DNA from: Syncephalis plumigaleata
Lineage: Eukaryota > Zoopagomycota > Zoopagomycetes > Zoopagales > Piptocephalidaceae
NCBI GenBank assembly: GCA_025201365.1
Contig: JAIXMF010000009.1
Span: 310,001-374,000 of the forward strand
DNA: 64,000 bases
Reading direction: 5' to 3'
Under the pieces are notes generated by a model. That model was not told the origin of the DNA. It did not search any database and saw only the letters and a list, made by a program, of their open reading frames with translations. The translations under genes and the position numbers were made by a program. This document shows, one piece after another, positions 1 through 12,816 of the stretch (within the stretch, counting starts at the first letter, position 1; every line of letters begins with the position of its first letter).

Positions 1-383
1 ACCAGATAGGGCCGTGACAACCGCTAAACGTTGTGTGTGTGTGCATTGGTTGTGTTGGAATTCATAATTCCCAATGATTGTCGTTGTGCAAATCTTTCTT
101 ATATGAGATCTTATTTTACATAATTAAGATCTACATCACATACCAGCAAATATAAGATGTGCTTCGCACATCTCACTACGCGTATAAATAATTGCGTAGT
201 ATTACGACACATTAAATAAAAATTAAGTCTTCACACTATTATCTCCGCCTCAATTTTAACAGGTTGAATCAACTAGTCTTTTGACAATCAAATCGAGTTG
301 AATCCAATTACAATGTAAAATACGTCACGATTTTGTAAGAATGAAGATATGTTTCGAACGGGAGCAACACAACGCTTTCTCAT
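1..383. other. Gene-free leader of the window
   Basis: AT-rich sequence with a short GT run near 32-44. No convincing coding exon or RNA gene is visible. It probably contains the promoter and 5' leader of the PIMT gene that follows. Confidence 0.5.
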
Positions 384-1811
384 ATGTCACTTTCTACACT
401 TCAACTTTGGAGGAATATCTCGCGTGAAACTATTGCTAGTACATGTTATCGATCCTATTCAAGGGTATTAGTTCGATCGGTCTCTTCCTACACTCGCAGT
501 ATGGCATGGCAATGTTCGGGTAAGCATAGTGGGGTTGATATTGTTATATTTTGTTACGAGCTATGCATCGCGCTAACCCTACTAAGTGTAGGCACGAGTA
601 ACGCCGAAATGGTGCATAACCTTAAAGGTAGATATTGACATAATTACAAGTGTATTTGATGAATGGCAAATAGTAATAAATACATACGTATATATTGATG
701 TATTCTATAGAGGCGGGCATCATTAAATCGGATCAAGTATATCAAGCGATGAACCAAGTGGATCGTGGTCATTATGCGCCATCTATGGCATATCATGATT
801 CACCACAATCCATAGGCTATAATGCCACTATATCTGCACCGTAAGCATTATGGCTCTATCGGCAGAGATAGAGAACTACATGCTAATACTTGATAACTAT
901 GCTGCTATGGCAACCGATATATCTGTAGACATATGCATGCTTATGCCCTGGAGAACCTGCGAGACTATCTTAAACCAGGTATGAAAGGTGAGTATCACAT
1001 CTGTTTACTACATGTTTAACACACACACAGCTAGCTCACACGATTAATGATCATGTTAGCTCTCGATGTTGGTAGTGGATCTGGCTATTTGGCCAGTTGT
1101 ATGGCAGCCATGGTAAGTGTACACACATGATGATGATAATGCTTTCATAAGTTCATTCAGCGATGCTAAGCGCAATTTATAATAGATGGGTGAAACGGGC
1201 AAGGTCATTGGCGTGGAACACATTGAACAGTTGAACCAACAAGCACGTAAAAGTATAATGAGGGATCATCCTGAATATTTGGAACAAGGTCGAGTAGAGT
1301 TGATTACAGGCGATGGACGTCTTGGCTATGCTTCGGAGGCACCATACGATTGCATGTTAGTATAGTAGCAGGATTATAACCTATCATCATCTAAGCATTA
1401 TTATCATTATAGACATGTAGGTGCTGCAGCCAGTGAATCACCAAGTGAGGTAATATCCTAATGTAATCATACATTATCCTATGTATATTCTAATATTCTC
1501 TCCTTCTTAATCTCTAGCTATTGAAACAATTAAAATCACCTGGACGGTAAATATGATTGCTATTTACATTCGATATATCTACTAATAACAGTGGCATGTA
1601 TCATAGTATGTTTATACCAGAAGGTCCAGCCTTTGAGCAATCCATTCTACAATATGATAAAGATCAAGATGGCAAGATAACGAAGCGTTCTCTAATGAAC
1701 GTTATGGTAAGAGTAATCGTGTTTGTACCAATTAATGCCGGACTAATGATTATATCTTTTTCCCATTATTAGTATGTGCCATTGACGGATCGTGATGCTC
1801 AATGGACGTAG
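384..1811 (+). CDS. PIMT: Protein-L-isoaspartate O-methyltransferase
   Basis: Transfers a methyl group from S-adenosylmethionine to isoaspartyl residues to start repair of aged proteins. Ten exons can be followed: from ATG 501 they are 501-519, 592-627, 711-840, 929-987, 1060-1112, 1186-1355, 1413-1449, 1518-1546, 1592-1706 and 1773-1811, which join to 228 residues. The family start MAWxxSG is at 501. [20 protein letters not shown] and the SAM-binding motif [10 protein letters not shown] are intact, and the end [11 protein letters not shown] is typical. An in-frame ATG at 384 adds 39 residues rich in Arg and Ser with few acids, which looks like a mitochondrial leader. Which start is used, or both, is inference. 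Confidence 0.93.
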
Positions 1812-2011
1812 TGTCATTACAAGTACAAGTACAATAAATGTCAATATCACAATATGAGCGTGTATACATGGGAACACATGCGTATACCATAACAATAGGA
1901 GTAAATCAATCCAGATTATATTGTAATTGGTTAGCGTTGTCACAGCTATAATCTTGGCATGCTACAGCAAATATAGATGCTGTATATCCACTCGTTGACT
2001 AGTAGTCCTAT

Positions 2012-2380
2012 TTATTGGGGTGTAGCGGGCTTATTAACTTGAACTGGAGTCTATACAATGCAACGACAGTAAGTGATATGATCAATATTATTTGTATAGG
2101 TTCATAGGCACGCGTCTCTCTTTTCCCTCTTATTCCAGCTACTTACCGTCTCGCCAGCCTTGCCAGCTTGCCACTTTTGGAATTTCAATCCTTGTTCATC
2201 GCGACGTTGAGCAATGACACGCAATTCAGGCTTAAGCGCGTTACGCACAGCACGAGCACATACAACCGAGTATTGCAAGTAGCTGACAATAGTAATAATA
2301 GAGATCAATAAGCAGTTTGATTACTGGATCTACATTATCATCACTTACGAAATGTTGGCAGCTTTCCACGAGAACGCCAT
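2012..2380 (-). CDS. ATP15: ATP synthase F1 subunit epsilon, mitochondrial
   Basis: Small central-stalk subunit of mitochondrial F1 ATPase (yeast Atp15, animal ATP5F1E). Exons 2349-2380, 2147-2282 and 2012-2050 join in frame to 68 residues, close to the family length of 50-65. It starts MAFSWKAANISYLQYS and has the ARAVRNALKPE segment that matches the family RxALK region. It ends TPVQVNKPATPQ. All introns are GT-AG. It is transcribed away from DAD1, sharing a gap of about 570 bases. Confidence 0.88.
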
Positions 2381-2947
2381 GATAACAATAGATAGTCGAT
2401 AGCTAGCTGGTAGAACTGATATACGCCGACAGATAGCGAGTGCAGAACAAGAGCAGAACAAAGAATAGAGAGTGAGAGAGGAGAGAGAATAAGAAAAGGG
2501 AGACGGATGCAAATGTGTGCGTGTGTATGCAATCTGGTAAGCTGCTTCCGACCACTTTCCGAGAAACTATCAAAATATGGATTCGATTATATGTTCATTC
2601 TTTCTCTCTCTCGTTCTCTCTCGTTATCGAGTGTATACAATTCAAATAGATACATTAGCATATACCATATTATCAAAGAATAAATATACAGTGCAATATC
2701 AATATCATGCAGTAATAGTCATTCATAATGAAATGATAATGGTTTACTATGAATATAAAGTGTATCATGTCATTTGCAAATTGAATTATCCACTATATAA
2801 TGAAGAATGATGACACGTATCATCCGCCTCTGTCGTTTCTTTCCTCACTCACTCGACTATACTCTTTGTTCACATTCTATGCTTTCTTTTTCGGTCTAGT
2901 CATCATCGTGAGTATCTATCCCGACAGCAACTTTATTATCCTATATT

Positions 2948-3450
2948 ATGGCGGCCGACAAGCAAAAGCAATCACAAGCATTGCTCGTTCAACTGATGAG
3001 CGACTATCGCGCTAAAACGGATAAACGCGTTCAGCTCGTTGATGCCTATATGGTGTTCCTAATGCTTACGGGTATCCTGCAATTTGTCCATATATTCCTG
3101 GCAGGCACCTATCCTTACAACGCGTTTCTATCCGGTTTCTCAAGTACTGTAGGCGCATTTGTATTTGCAGGCAAGTATATTACGAATAATAACAATAACA
3201 GCATTGAGTGGAACAGAATAACTCATACTAGATATCCATTGATAGCGGCATTACGTGTTCAAACCAATCCACAGAATCAGCATGCTAAATCTATTTCACC
3301 AGAGCGGTAAGATGATACAAAGATATATTCAATCATGTAAATGAATAGTATAGTAGCTAATGACATCGTGTATATCTATCTAGAGCATTTGCAGATTTCA
3401 TCTTTTGCAATTTGTTACTCTTCCTGGCTGTAGCCAATTTCCTAGGTTAA
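2948..3450 (+). CDS. DAD1: Oligosaccharyltransferase subunit DAD1/Ost2
   Basis: Membrane subunit of the ER oligosaccharyltransferase that N-glycosylates nascent proteins. Exons 2948-3170, 3246-3306 and 3384-3450 join to 116 residues, the normal family length. Three hydrophobic segments, the motif FLAGTYPYNAFLSGF and the tail SPERAFADFIFCNLLLFLAVANFLG identify it. The first intron begins GCAAGT rather than GT; the GC donor at 3171 is the only choice that keeps the conserved reading FVFAAALRVQ. ATG 2948 is the first in-frame start. Confidence 0.95.
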
Positions 3451-3537
3451 TCGATAGAATAGCTCTACTCTATTATCGTGTTTATTTCAGTAACACGTCG
3501 TATGACGATCATTCACATAATAATAATAAATATCATA

Positions 3538-4917
<1,380 letters not shown>

Positions 4918-5074
4918 GTTCGATGACTAGATTAATATACTAGACTTGTAAAAGTAAAGAAGAAAAATAAAACAATAAAAAATCACCGCTTCATTGATTT
5001 CAATCACTTGATTTCATTGTCTATACAGCAATCAATGTATCTAGACAAATTCATTAATAACTAGCATGTCTATG

Positions 5075-5111
<37 letters not shown>

Positions 5112-5659
5112 GTCTTGGCTACAAGTATTAGACTATTCTATTACTATCATTACTATAATTGATGATACTTTGTATCAGTAGTACATTTAGAATGATCTTC
5201 ACTATTGTGTATCAAAGTAGTATGTGATTACTCATACTGCCTGTTGTATAAATTGCTCTTGACTCACCAATCCAATTTACACACATAAATTGCCTATATA
5301 ATTTATAGGTATCATAAAAAATGCCCCTTTCTCTATCATTCTTTCGTTCTCTTCCTTTATCCGCTTACTATTCGCTTCTATTCTATTCTCTCTCTCTTCT
5401 CTCTCTCTTATTATTTCCATATATTCATATCCTCATTATTCATCAGTAGCTTATCTTCTACTACGGCTATAGTACAAACAGCTAGGACGGTTTTTATTTA
5501 CTTTTCTTCTCTCTCCTTCTTTCCAATTGGCATATTCCTTGAAACATTTCGTCTGACTTTGTCTTTGACGCTAGTTTCTCTTTACTCTCATTCTTTTTCT
5601 TCTACTTACTTGACATTGATATCTGCAACTACTTCCTTACTGAATAAACATAGTCACGC
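4918..5659. other. Divergent intergenic region, TRM61 / BSD2
   Basis: About 740 bases between two divergent genes, so it must hold both promoters. A TATATG-type microsatellite runs at about 5068-5112. Long CT-rich tracts at 5330-5640 lead into the BSD2 start, as in many fungal 5' leaders. No coding exon seen. Confidence 0.6.
5068..5112. repeat. TATATG microsatellite
   Basis: Tandem copies of a six-base TATATG-like unit, with TATG ends, in the TRM61/BSD2 intergenic region. Confidence 0.85.
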
Positions 5660-6933
5660 ATGTCGCATCATCATTCCTATCAACCAGTGAGTATTTCTTA
5701 CGCTAACAACAACAACAACGATAAGCACCTTGATACTCTTACCAAATATACTAATGAATATCCATTTTTAGGTAGCGGGTGAGGAGCGAGACACCAGCGA
5801 TACTGGTCCCAATCCATCTATTCAAGGCTATACTGTCACGCCACCAGTTGCTTCTACGTCAGCTCATGATTCTGATAATGATAATGACAATGACGACGAC
5901 GACGATGAAGGTGTCGGTCATGTAACAGGCCATGGTAGTGGTGGTAGTTCATCAACAGCTACACCTAGATATGAACAATTACGTCCACGACAAACTGACC
6001 ATCCCTTAGCCAATTACGACGGTGATGATGACATCTATGCTGATGCAGTAGAATTACCATCAACTAGTGGTAGTGCTAATAGTAGTAGTAATAATCAGAG
6101 TGGAACACGTACAACGAATGAACAACCAGTACCGTATTCACCACCCTCTCAACCAGCCGGTGTATCTGCGAATGATGGTGTATTCGCTAATATCAATGTG
6201 ATATCTGATAATAAGAATGCATCGACGGGTAAACAATCAGATGCCGAGCTACCACCGGTAAGATATAGAATACAGGTTAATATATTCCTGTTCTAATGCA
6301 GTATTCATTCTCTATGATATAGCCATATGAGGAAGTAGCCCAGGATACAGCACCATCCTATTTTGATACTACAGTGATTGCCACAGGTGATGATCCAGAT
6401 GAGATTCTAGTGGAAGGCATGCCAGCAGGTAGTGCATTTAGTTTCTTTTGGAATATGCTAGGTAAGTACATGTACACATAGACATGATGTATATATCTAT
6501 ATATTTATCTAATGACGATGATGATACATTAGTATCGATGAGTTTCCAGTTTGTAGGATTCCTTCTCACTTATCTACTACATACATCTCATGCAGCCAAG
6601 GTAAGTAATAGCAAGCATCATTCATGATATACGATGAAATAATAACTAATATAATTATAGAATGGATCTCGAGCAGGTCTCGGTGTTACATTCATTCAAT
6701 ACGGTCTTTATATGCGTAGTAAGGAGTTTCGCGATGAGGAAATGGAGTTTTATCAACATACAAATCCTGGAGATGCTCAAGCTGAAATGGAGGCACAAAC
6801 TACCAAGAATATATGGCTATCCTACTTTCTAATGATTCTAGGATGGTTCATTATTGTTCGTAGTACGGGCGAGTATATTCGCATTCGTCGTATGTTGGCC
6901 GTCTATCTTTACTCACCGGAAGGACAAGTGTAG
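5660..6933 (+). CDS. BSD2: BSD2/NDFIP-family membrane adaptor for Nedd4-type ubiquitin ligases
   Basis: In yeast Bsd2 recruits the ligase Rsp5 to Golgi and endosomal cargo such as metal transporters; NDFIP does the same for Nedd4 in animals. Exon 1 is only 27 bases (5660-5686). The N-terminal half is polar, with an acidic run. It then shows the fungal DDGVFANI motif and a PPxY ligase-binding motif in LPPPYEEV. The C-terminal half has three membrane segments in the fungal order, including SMSFQFVGFLLTYLLH, HAAKNGSRAGLG and SYFLMILGWFIIV. Total about 330 residues in five exons. The match to fungal Bsd2 is among the best taxonomic clues in the window. Confidence 0.9.
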
Positions 6934-7476
6934 TAGTTGTTGCTGTCGCTGTTGTTGTTGTTGTGATTACTTATGTGTTTATTAGATACTATTTCTATTC
7001 TTAATTGTGTTAGACCATGGCTCTGTTATACATGACACATGTACTTTAAGTCATGTTTACGATGATAACTATATCATTAAAATAATCGTCTATTTTTACT
7101 ACAAATGAATTACAATCATTTGTTACACTATTACTATCAATGTACTTCGTAAATAGCCTATATATTTTACTAATTGAAATGATCACGTCGTTGTTAGTGA
7201 GATTTTAGAGGAAACGCAAGAATCAGCAGGAGTAGTACGCATTAGTACTAGTAATAATAGAGTATGGCGAGATTATTGTATAATCAATGCCGTATTTTTA
7301 AGGAAATGATTAGACAGGAGGCGCGTATTTTTATAGATCAATTACAATGAGTAGAGGGAAAGCAAACGTATTAACGTAGGTGGATGATGTTGCAATGTAG
7401 TGTAAGTGACCGAATGAATGAATGAATGAAAGTTCCTGTCCTTTTTTTGTTATTGCTATTGAGTTGTCTCTGTATT
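6934..7476. other. Convergent intergenic region
   Basis: 3' regions of BSD2 and of the CCCH gene. It holds short GTT and GAAT repeats (6940-6962, 7411-7432) and AT-rich stretches; no gene is visible. Confidence 0.6.
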
Positions 7477-10019
7477 TCACGACCATGGATTTATACTGCT
7501 ACTGGCGGTCTGTACACTATTGGTATCCAGGTGTAATCCTGCTAGTCTAGAACTAAGCTCATTAGGCATGAGGGGACTACCGATGACATTCGCGCTGTTT
7601 AACTCGTTAGATGACGATGATAGTGTCGTAGTGGTGGTCATGGCCGATGGTGTTTGCGAGGATAGACCGATTGGCATGGGTGATGACTCGGACACGTCAT
7701 CCATACGGAAAGGCACGTCATCATCAAGATGGAATGAGAATCGTGATTCTGTTTTACTAGTAGTAGTAGTGGTAGTAGTATCGAATAAAGGAGTGCCGTT
7801 GTTTTTCGTTGTCATATCGAATGATACTGGTACATGACCAAGACTTAGATCACCCAAACTATTAAGCATTAGATTGTTATTCGCATTATTGACACTATGC
7901 TGATATTGTTGATTATTCTGAACATGTTGTTGATGATAGAATCCAGCTTGAATATAATTACTATTACTATTGGTACTATGAGTTGATCCCATTGGTTGTT
8001 GTAGATCTGATCGAGTCCATGGTCCGGGTGATGTTACAGATGTACCACTCATACTATTGATACTCATAGATTGCTGCTGCTGCTGCTGTTGTTGTTGCTG
8101 TAGACTGGAATTAAATCGATCATAATCATGTAGACTATTATGATTTGGCATAGACATTGGAATACCGCGTGCAAATGGTGATAATGGACTCAATGTAGTG
8201 GAACGCCAATGATGCTGTAATGGCTGTTTAGTAGGGGATATCGGTGGTTGTAGCTCGCCCATTTCACTAGGAATGCCACCTGATGATAGACTGGACAATC
8301 CAACATGCTTTGTCTCATCGTTTAACTTGGCATGCTCTCGTCGACGTCGCTTTTCTAGTTCACTTGGTGTGAGTAGTTCATCGAGTGAAGATGGGAAGAA
8401 CTCTGGTTGAAAGTCGTCATAGGCTAGCTCGCTACCATCATCGCCATCTATGCCTAGATCGATGTCATCACCCAGATGATCACTAGTGTCATTGCTAGTG
8501 GATGAAGTGTTGCGTTGACTTAGTAGATTGGCTACGCGTAATTGATTACGACGACTTTGAAGACTAGCGGATATTAGCGATTCATTACTAGGTGTCTCAT
8601 AGGACAATGATAGTAGAAAAGAGCGTTCCCCGCCAAATGGTGATGTCGCGAATTCTGGTGTACGTGGTACTGTCATATCACCACTTGTCGTTTGATGCAT
8701 ACCAATGCCACCACCACCACTACCACCCATACTACTACTTAGCGTAGAGTTATTCATTGACATTAATTCATTAGAGGCAATACCGCTCATTAATGATACA
8801 GTGGCACTCCTTAAAGGGCGAGGACGTGTACGCATACCAGACATTGTTGCTATTATTATTAATAGTAATTAGTTGAATGTTCTATTTCGATGATGATGAT
8901 GATCAACATTACCATTATTACCATTATTAGTATTAGTATTATTATTAGTATTATTGGCACTTGGCATGAGTGTTGGCATGCTTGGTTGTCGACTTGGAAT
9001 GTTGATCGATTCAATTGTATTCGTCCGACCTCCTAGCAAATCTGACAGTCCTGTGTGTGTATTCGGCGTATCGTATAAATGATAAGCATCATGCATAGGA
9101 AAGTCATAGGATAGTGGTGCGTTGTTGGCCGATAGATCCAATCCTGATCCGAACATACTTAATGGATTCGTATTATGTCCTAGACCAGGACTAGGTGCTG
9201 ATACAGCCGAGAACATTCCATTATGAATGGTGGTAGTAGTCAATGGCAATTGCGATGGAGAGCGTAAACCGGGAGAACGTGGCATATGACCATTTACCAT
9301 GCCATGACCATTACCATGACCATTACCATGACCATTACCGCCATTAGTACGATCTACTGGTTGCATGACTAATGAACGCTGTTGATTCAATAATGCAGTT
9401 GGTGTCTGTGGTTGTGACTGCGAGGTACGTGAATTGTGATTATTTAATCCAGTTGCATTTCCTGTAGTACGTGTCGTATTATTATTACTATTATTACTAT
9501 TGTTGTTGTTGTTGTTGTTGTTGCTATTAGTGTTGCTATTAGAATTGCCAGTACCATTACCACCACCGATACTGCTGTTAACACGACGTCGACAACGGCC
9601 ATGTCCACCTGCTCCATGTACTAAGGCACACTTGTTCCCGAATTTACAGTTACCCTTTAGGTAGTATTTGCACAGTTCAGTATTGGCAGCTTGATGAGAA
9701 AATACACACGAATCGCCTGCTGTACAATTGCCTTGACGATAGAATTTGCATGGTACATGTTTAAGTGAATCGTCTGCATATATAGTAATAATAATAATAA
9801 GTACGCTATATATATTTTATATGTGTGTCGATAGCATATATAGTAGTATATCTATCTGACTATCTATGCATCGATGATGTAACTATGCCCACCTTTAACA
9901 TTAGGACCTACTTGACCGTTAGCAGAAGTAGTAGCGGTATTACCACCACTAGAACGGCCATGTCCACTACGACCATTTATGCCACCACCGCTCGCTGTTC
10001 CTTGGCTGTTGTTCTGCAT
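7477..10019 (-). CDS. CCCH zinc-finger RNA-binding protein with long low-complexity tail
   Basis: Two adjacent CCCH fingers of form C-x7-C-x5-C-x3-H lie at about 9600-9760: CKFYRQGNCTAGDSCVFSH and CKYYLKGNCKFGNKCALVH. This layout is known in fungal proteins such as fission yeast Cps3/Scp3 and suggests mRNA binding. The first exon starts at ATG 10019; its junction near 9890 gives NVKDDSLKHVPC. After the fingers come Asn, Gly-His and Gln repeats. A further intron near 8850-8900 joins an exon with CTT-rich and polyQ segments that runs to the stop at 7477. The exact last junction (a GTAAT-type donor) is inferred. mRNA targets cannot be named. Confidence 0.75.
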
Positions 10020-10877
10020 ATCCGTCGTATGGCAAACCACCAGTTCGGTCCGTGTCACTCAATAGACCGGAAAGAAAGAGAGAGAAGGAGAGGGAAGGAG
10101 AGAGAGAGAAGCAGAAGTAAAAGGAAACGTCACAGTTTGTTTTTTAGGTTCAGCTAAGGTGATAACTAAACTAAATAGTATGAATTATGGCTGATAATTG
10201 CGTAATATGCAGTCTGAACTGCACCTGCAGTAACAATGGCCTAGTTCAATAAAGAATAAAGTTGTGTGTTTGTGTGTACTCGTGTGTGTACGTATGAGAG
10301 AGAGAGTGTGTGTGTATATGTGTGGATAAACGGGATAGGCGTGTGTGTGTGTGTATGCGTCCGTTTTGTCAAAGGAATAGTGGCAGTCAAATGAGAGTTG
10401 CGCTAAACTTGAAGAGTGCAACTATCACGACAACAACGACAATTACTATACCGTATTATGAATACTACTGCAATAACAATAATAACAACTAGTGGTACTA
10501 GAGAATGAATACAACGACGACAACAACTTGTTGTATACGAATAAAGCAGTAATTAACCAAACTAAGCCTCCTCTCTCCACCAAGTGAGTATGTATGCGTA
10601 TCTAGCAAGTAGTAGTGGTAGTAGCACAGGTGCTATGCAGTCTACTTGCGTACACTTTTCGTACAAGGCAAAAGGATGCCTACGTAGAGCGACGACAGAG
10701 ATGAAGGAGAGAGAGAGAGAGAGGGATGACGACGAATAGACAGACGGTAGCGGTGAGTGAGTAATTTGAAAGATGGAGAAGTGAAGTGAAGTGAAGTGGA
10801 GTGAGTGAGTGAGTGAGGAAATGAATAAGCCGCCTTACATTATTACGACGTAAACCGATCACCGACATATTTTATTA
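10020..10877. other. Microsatellite-rich upstream region of the CCCH gene
   Basis: Contains GA-rich DNA (10075-10115), GT runs (10262-10360), GTAGTG and GTGA repeats (10600-10640, 10780-10817). Short frames here are made of repeat codons and have no recognisable product. It probably holds the CCCH 5' leader and promoter. Confidence 0.5.
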
Positions 10878-11165
10878 CAGACTTTTTCCATCCAATTTGC
10901 GCAGTTAGCCATTTGTTGTTACGAATAAATAATAGTTATGATAACACTTACGTATTTTTAAGCGGAATAATTGGCGATAACCACCGCGGTTAATTTGATT
11001 TTTGTTGTTTAGATCCCTCTTGATCTTGTTCTTCATTGCTTGAACGCTTAGAAGGAACGGCACCTCGTTGGAATTGTGTTAGAACACCCTTTCCATTACG
11101 AACACTGTGGATACTCTGAATAAAATTCAGACATGCTGCCATATCCCGATTTCATACACGATAAT
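10878..11165 (-). mobile_element. End fragment (copy C) of the inverted-repeat element
   Basis: Starts after TA at 10876-10877 with CAGACTTTTTCCATCCAA, the same terminal sequence found at 29582 and 60023. The rest aligns base by base, reversed, with the right ends of the copies near 31510-31751 and 62135-62392. Homology fades near 11165 and no opposite end is found, so this is a single end of a larger element. It carries the small ORF at 10990-11142. Confidence 0.7.
10990..11142 (-). CDS. Small ORF inside element fragment C
   Basis: Fifty codons starting MAACLNFIQSIHSVRNGKGV. The matching place in copy B (ATG 62157) reads MAACLTFIQIILSLRNGNGV, so the frame is shared while many residues differ. 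A GTAAGT donor lies downstream in both, which suggests the real gene continues into another exon. No family recognised. It could be a conserved element gene or chance frame sharing between related DNA. Confidence 0.35.
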   Translation of the reverse strand: MAACLNFIQSIHSVRNGKGVLTQFQRGAVPSKRSSNEEQDQEGSKQQKSN

Positions 11166-11560
11166 CAATAGCTACTTGTAAGTACATGACATGGCAATAT
11201 CCAACTATACTAGTACACTTGTATCATCTATCTTATAGAATTGATGATGATAGTTATTGCTATCAATAAATGATCCATTACTAATACTGAATTGTTATTA
11301 TTATCATGCTGTATCAATTGGCATTTCTATGGTGATAATGGTGTTAACAATTGTGTTAATCTATTTATTAATACCAACTAACTCATTGTTAAGAAGCAGG
11401 CATGCACACAACAAATTAATAATAATGGGTGAATGAGAATGGGAATGTGTGAATACGCACACACAAAATCATTTGCATTTTACATGTCGCAATCAATCAG
11501 CATAGCTTATATAATGATTCTATCCAGGTAGAATAGATTTGTTGATAGTAATATACTCGT
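11166..11560. other. Intergenic region
   Basis: AT-rich DNA downstream of the SAP30BP-like gene, with GTGTGAATACGCACAC-type short palindromic sequence near 11448-11465. No gene seen. Confidence 0.5.
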
Positions 11561-12555
11561 TCATTCCTTGGGCACATCCCATCGACTACGTTTTGTAGTG
11601 GCTGATTTCCCTATGCAATACAAAATGATCATTAGCAGTTATAGAAATGTTGTATCAACATGATCATGATCAATTCTTACCACTGGATGCTGTTGATTGC
11701 GGATGCTGTTGAGCGGAGCTAACATGAGTGGGTGTCGTCGTTGATCCCGTGTTGATAAATTGAATTTGCGTTCGTGCATGATGAGCTAGTGCTCGTTCTT
11801 CAGCGCGTCGTTGCTGCTCCTTGACTAGATCGTATACGAGGTACACATTAGTGTCGTATGTGATTAGAAATAAACAACAACAATGACAAATACACTATGA
11901 ATACTCACTGATCGCTTCTGCGTAACCAGTCGCGGGAAATCCATGAGGATCGTAGATATCCTTGGGCAGATTAGAGCCAAATTCGTCAAGTCCAAGGAAC
12001 TCGACTAACTTCGCGTAAAGATGCGGATTTCGAAATGCTTGACTACCTAATAAACGATCATTAAAGTAGAGATGATCCTCTTGCATGAGACGATGCCAAC
12101 CAGCTATTTTAGCCTAATCATTGACATCATGTTAACATCATTCTATATCAATGTAGCACATCTATTGTCTAGTAGTCTACCTGAAATGCTTCATCGCATT
12201 GCTCATTCGGCGGTAGTGGTAGACCCCATTCTGTAGTTACTCCCGGTACAGGTGGTGGCCATGGATAGTTGACATGTTCGGATTTGTTACTATCTGCCGA
12301 TTGTGCAGTATCAATTGTAGTTGCTAATGGTTCTATGTTACTTGAAGTTGTGTCTAATGCTACTTGTTTATCATCATGCTGGTTATTATTATCATTGCTA
12401 TCGTCGACTGTCGATGTTAATGGCGTTGATACATCTACCATGGATGTACTAGTATCAACGACGGTGGACTGCGTGATAGTGAGAGGACTAGCGGATTCAC
12501 TGTCACTGTCTGAACCATAATCAGATCCCACTAATGAGAAGCCTATTTGACTCAT
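11561..12555 (-). CDS. SAP30BP/HCNGP-family protein
   Basis: Nuclear proteins of this family act in transcription repression and splicing. ATG 12555 opens an acidic serine-rich head starting MSQIGFSLVGSDYGSDSDSE. The family core follows across exons: FRNPHLYAKLVEFLGLDEFG, then NLPKDIYDPHGF. A basic helix (KEQQRRAEERALAHHARTQI) then leads to FINTG and the typical end KRSRWDVPKE. Four exons, about 250 residues. Position-by-position agreement with human SAP30BP (FRNPSIYEKL, GTNYPKDMFDPHGW) is strong. Confidence 0.85.
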
Positions 12556-12816
12556 GCTGCTTAGTTAATCTAAAGGCGTGCAGCCAACTACACGTTACAA
12601 GACTCGTCAATCGAGTAGTTTCTACGACAAAAAAGTATAGCAATAGTAAAAAGCCTATTTAAACGACAACAAGAGTAGTGACGATTTTCATTGAATTGAT
12701 TTGTCACTTGCCTCACTTGCTCTCATTTTATTCCATCTCCTGACAAACATAAACCATACTGGTTACTTCTTCTTGGTAGTAGTAGTAGTAATAGAAAGCG
12801 CGTACAAATATTGAGA

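Noticed and set aside
10680-10868. Minus-strand frame starting MSVIGLRRNN next to a GTAAGG donor
   Set aside because: No acceptor or homologous continuation was found and the rest is GAGT/GTGA repeat; possibly untranslated leader.
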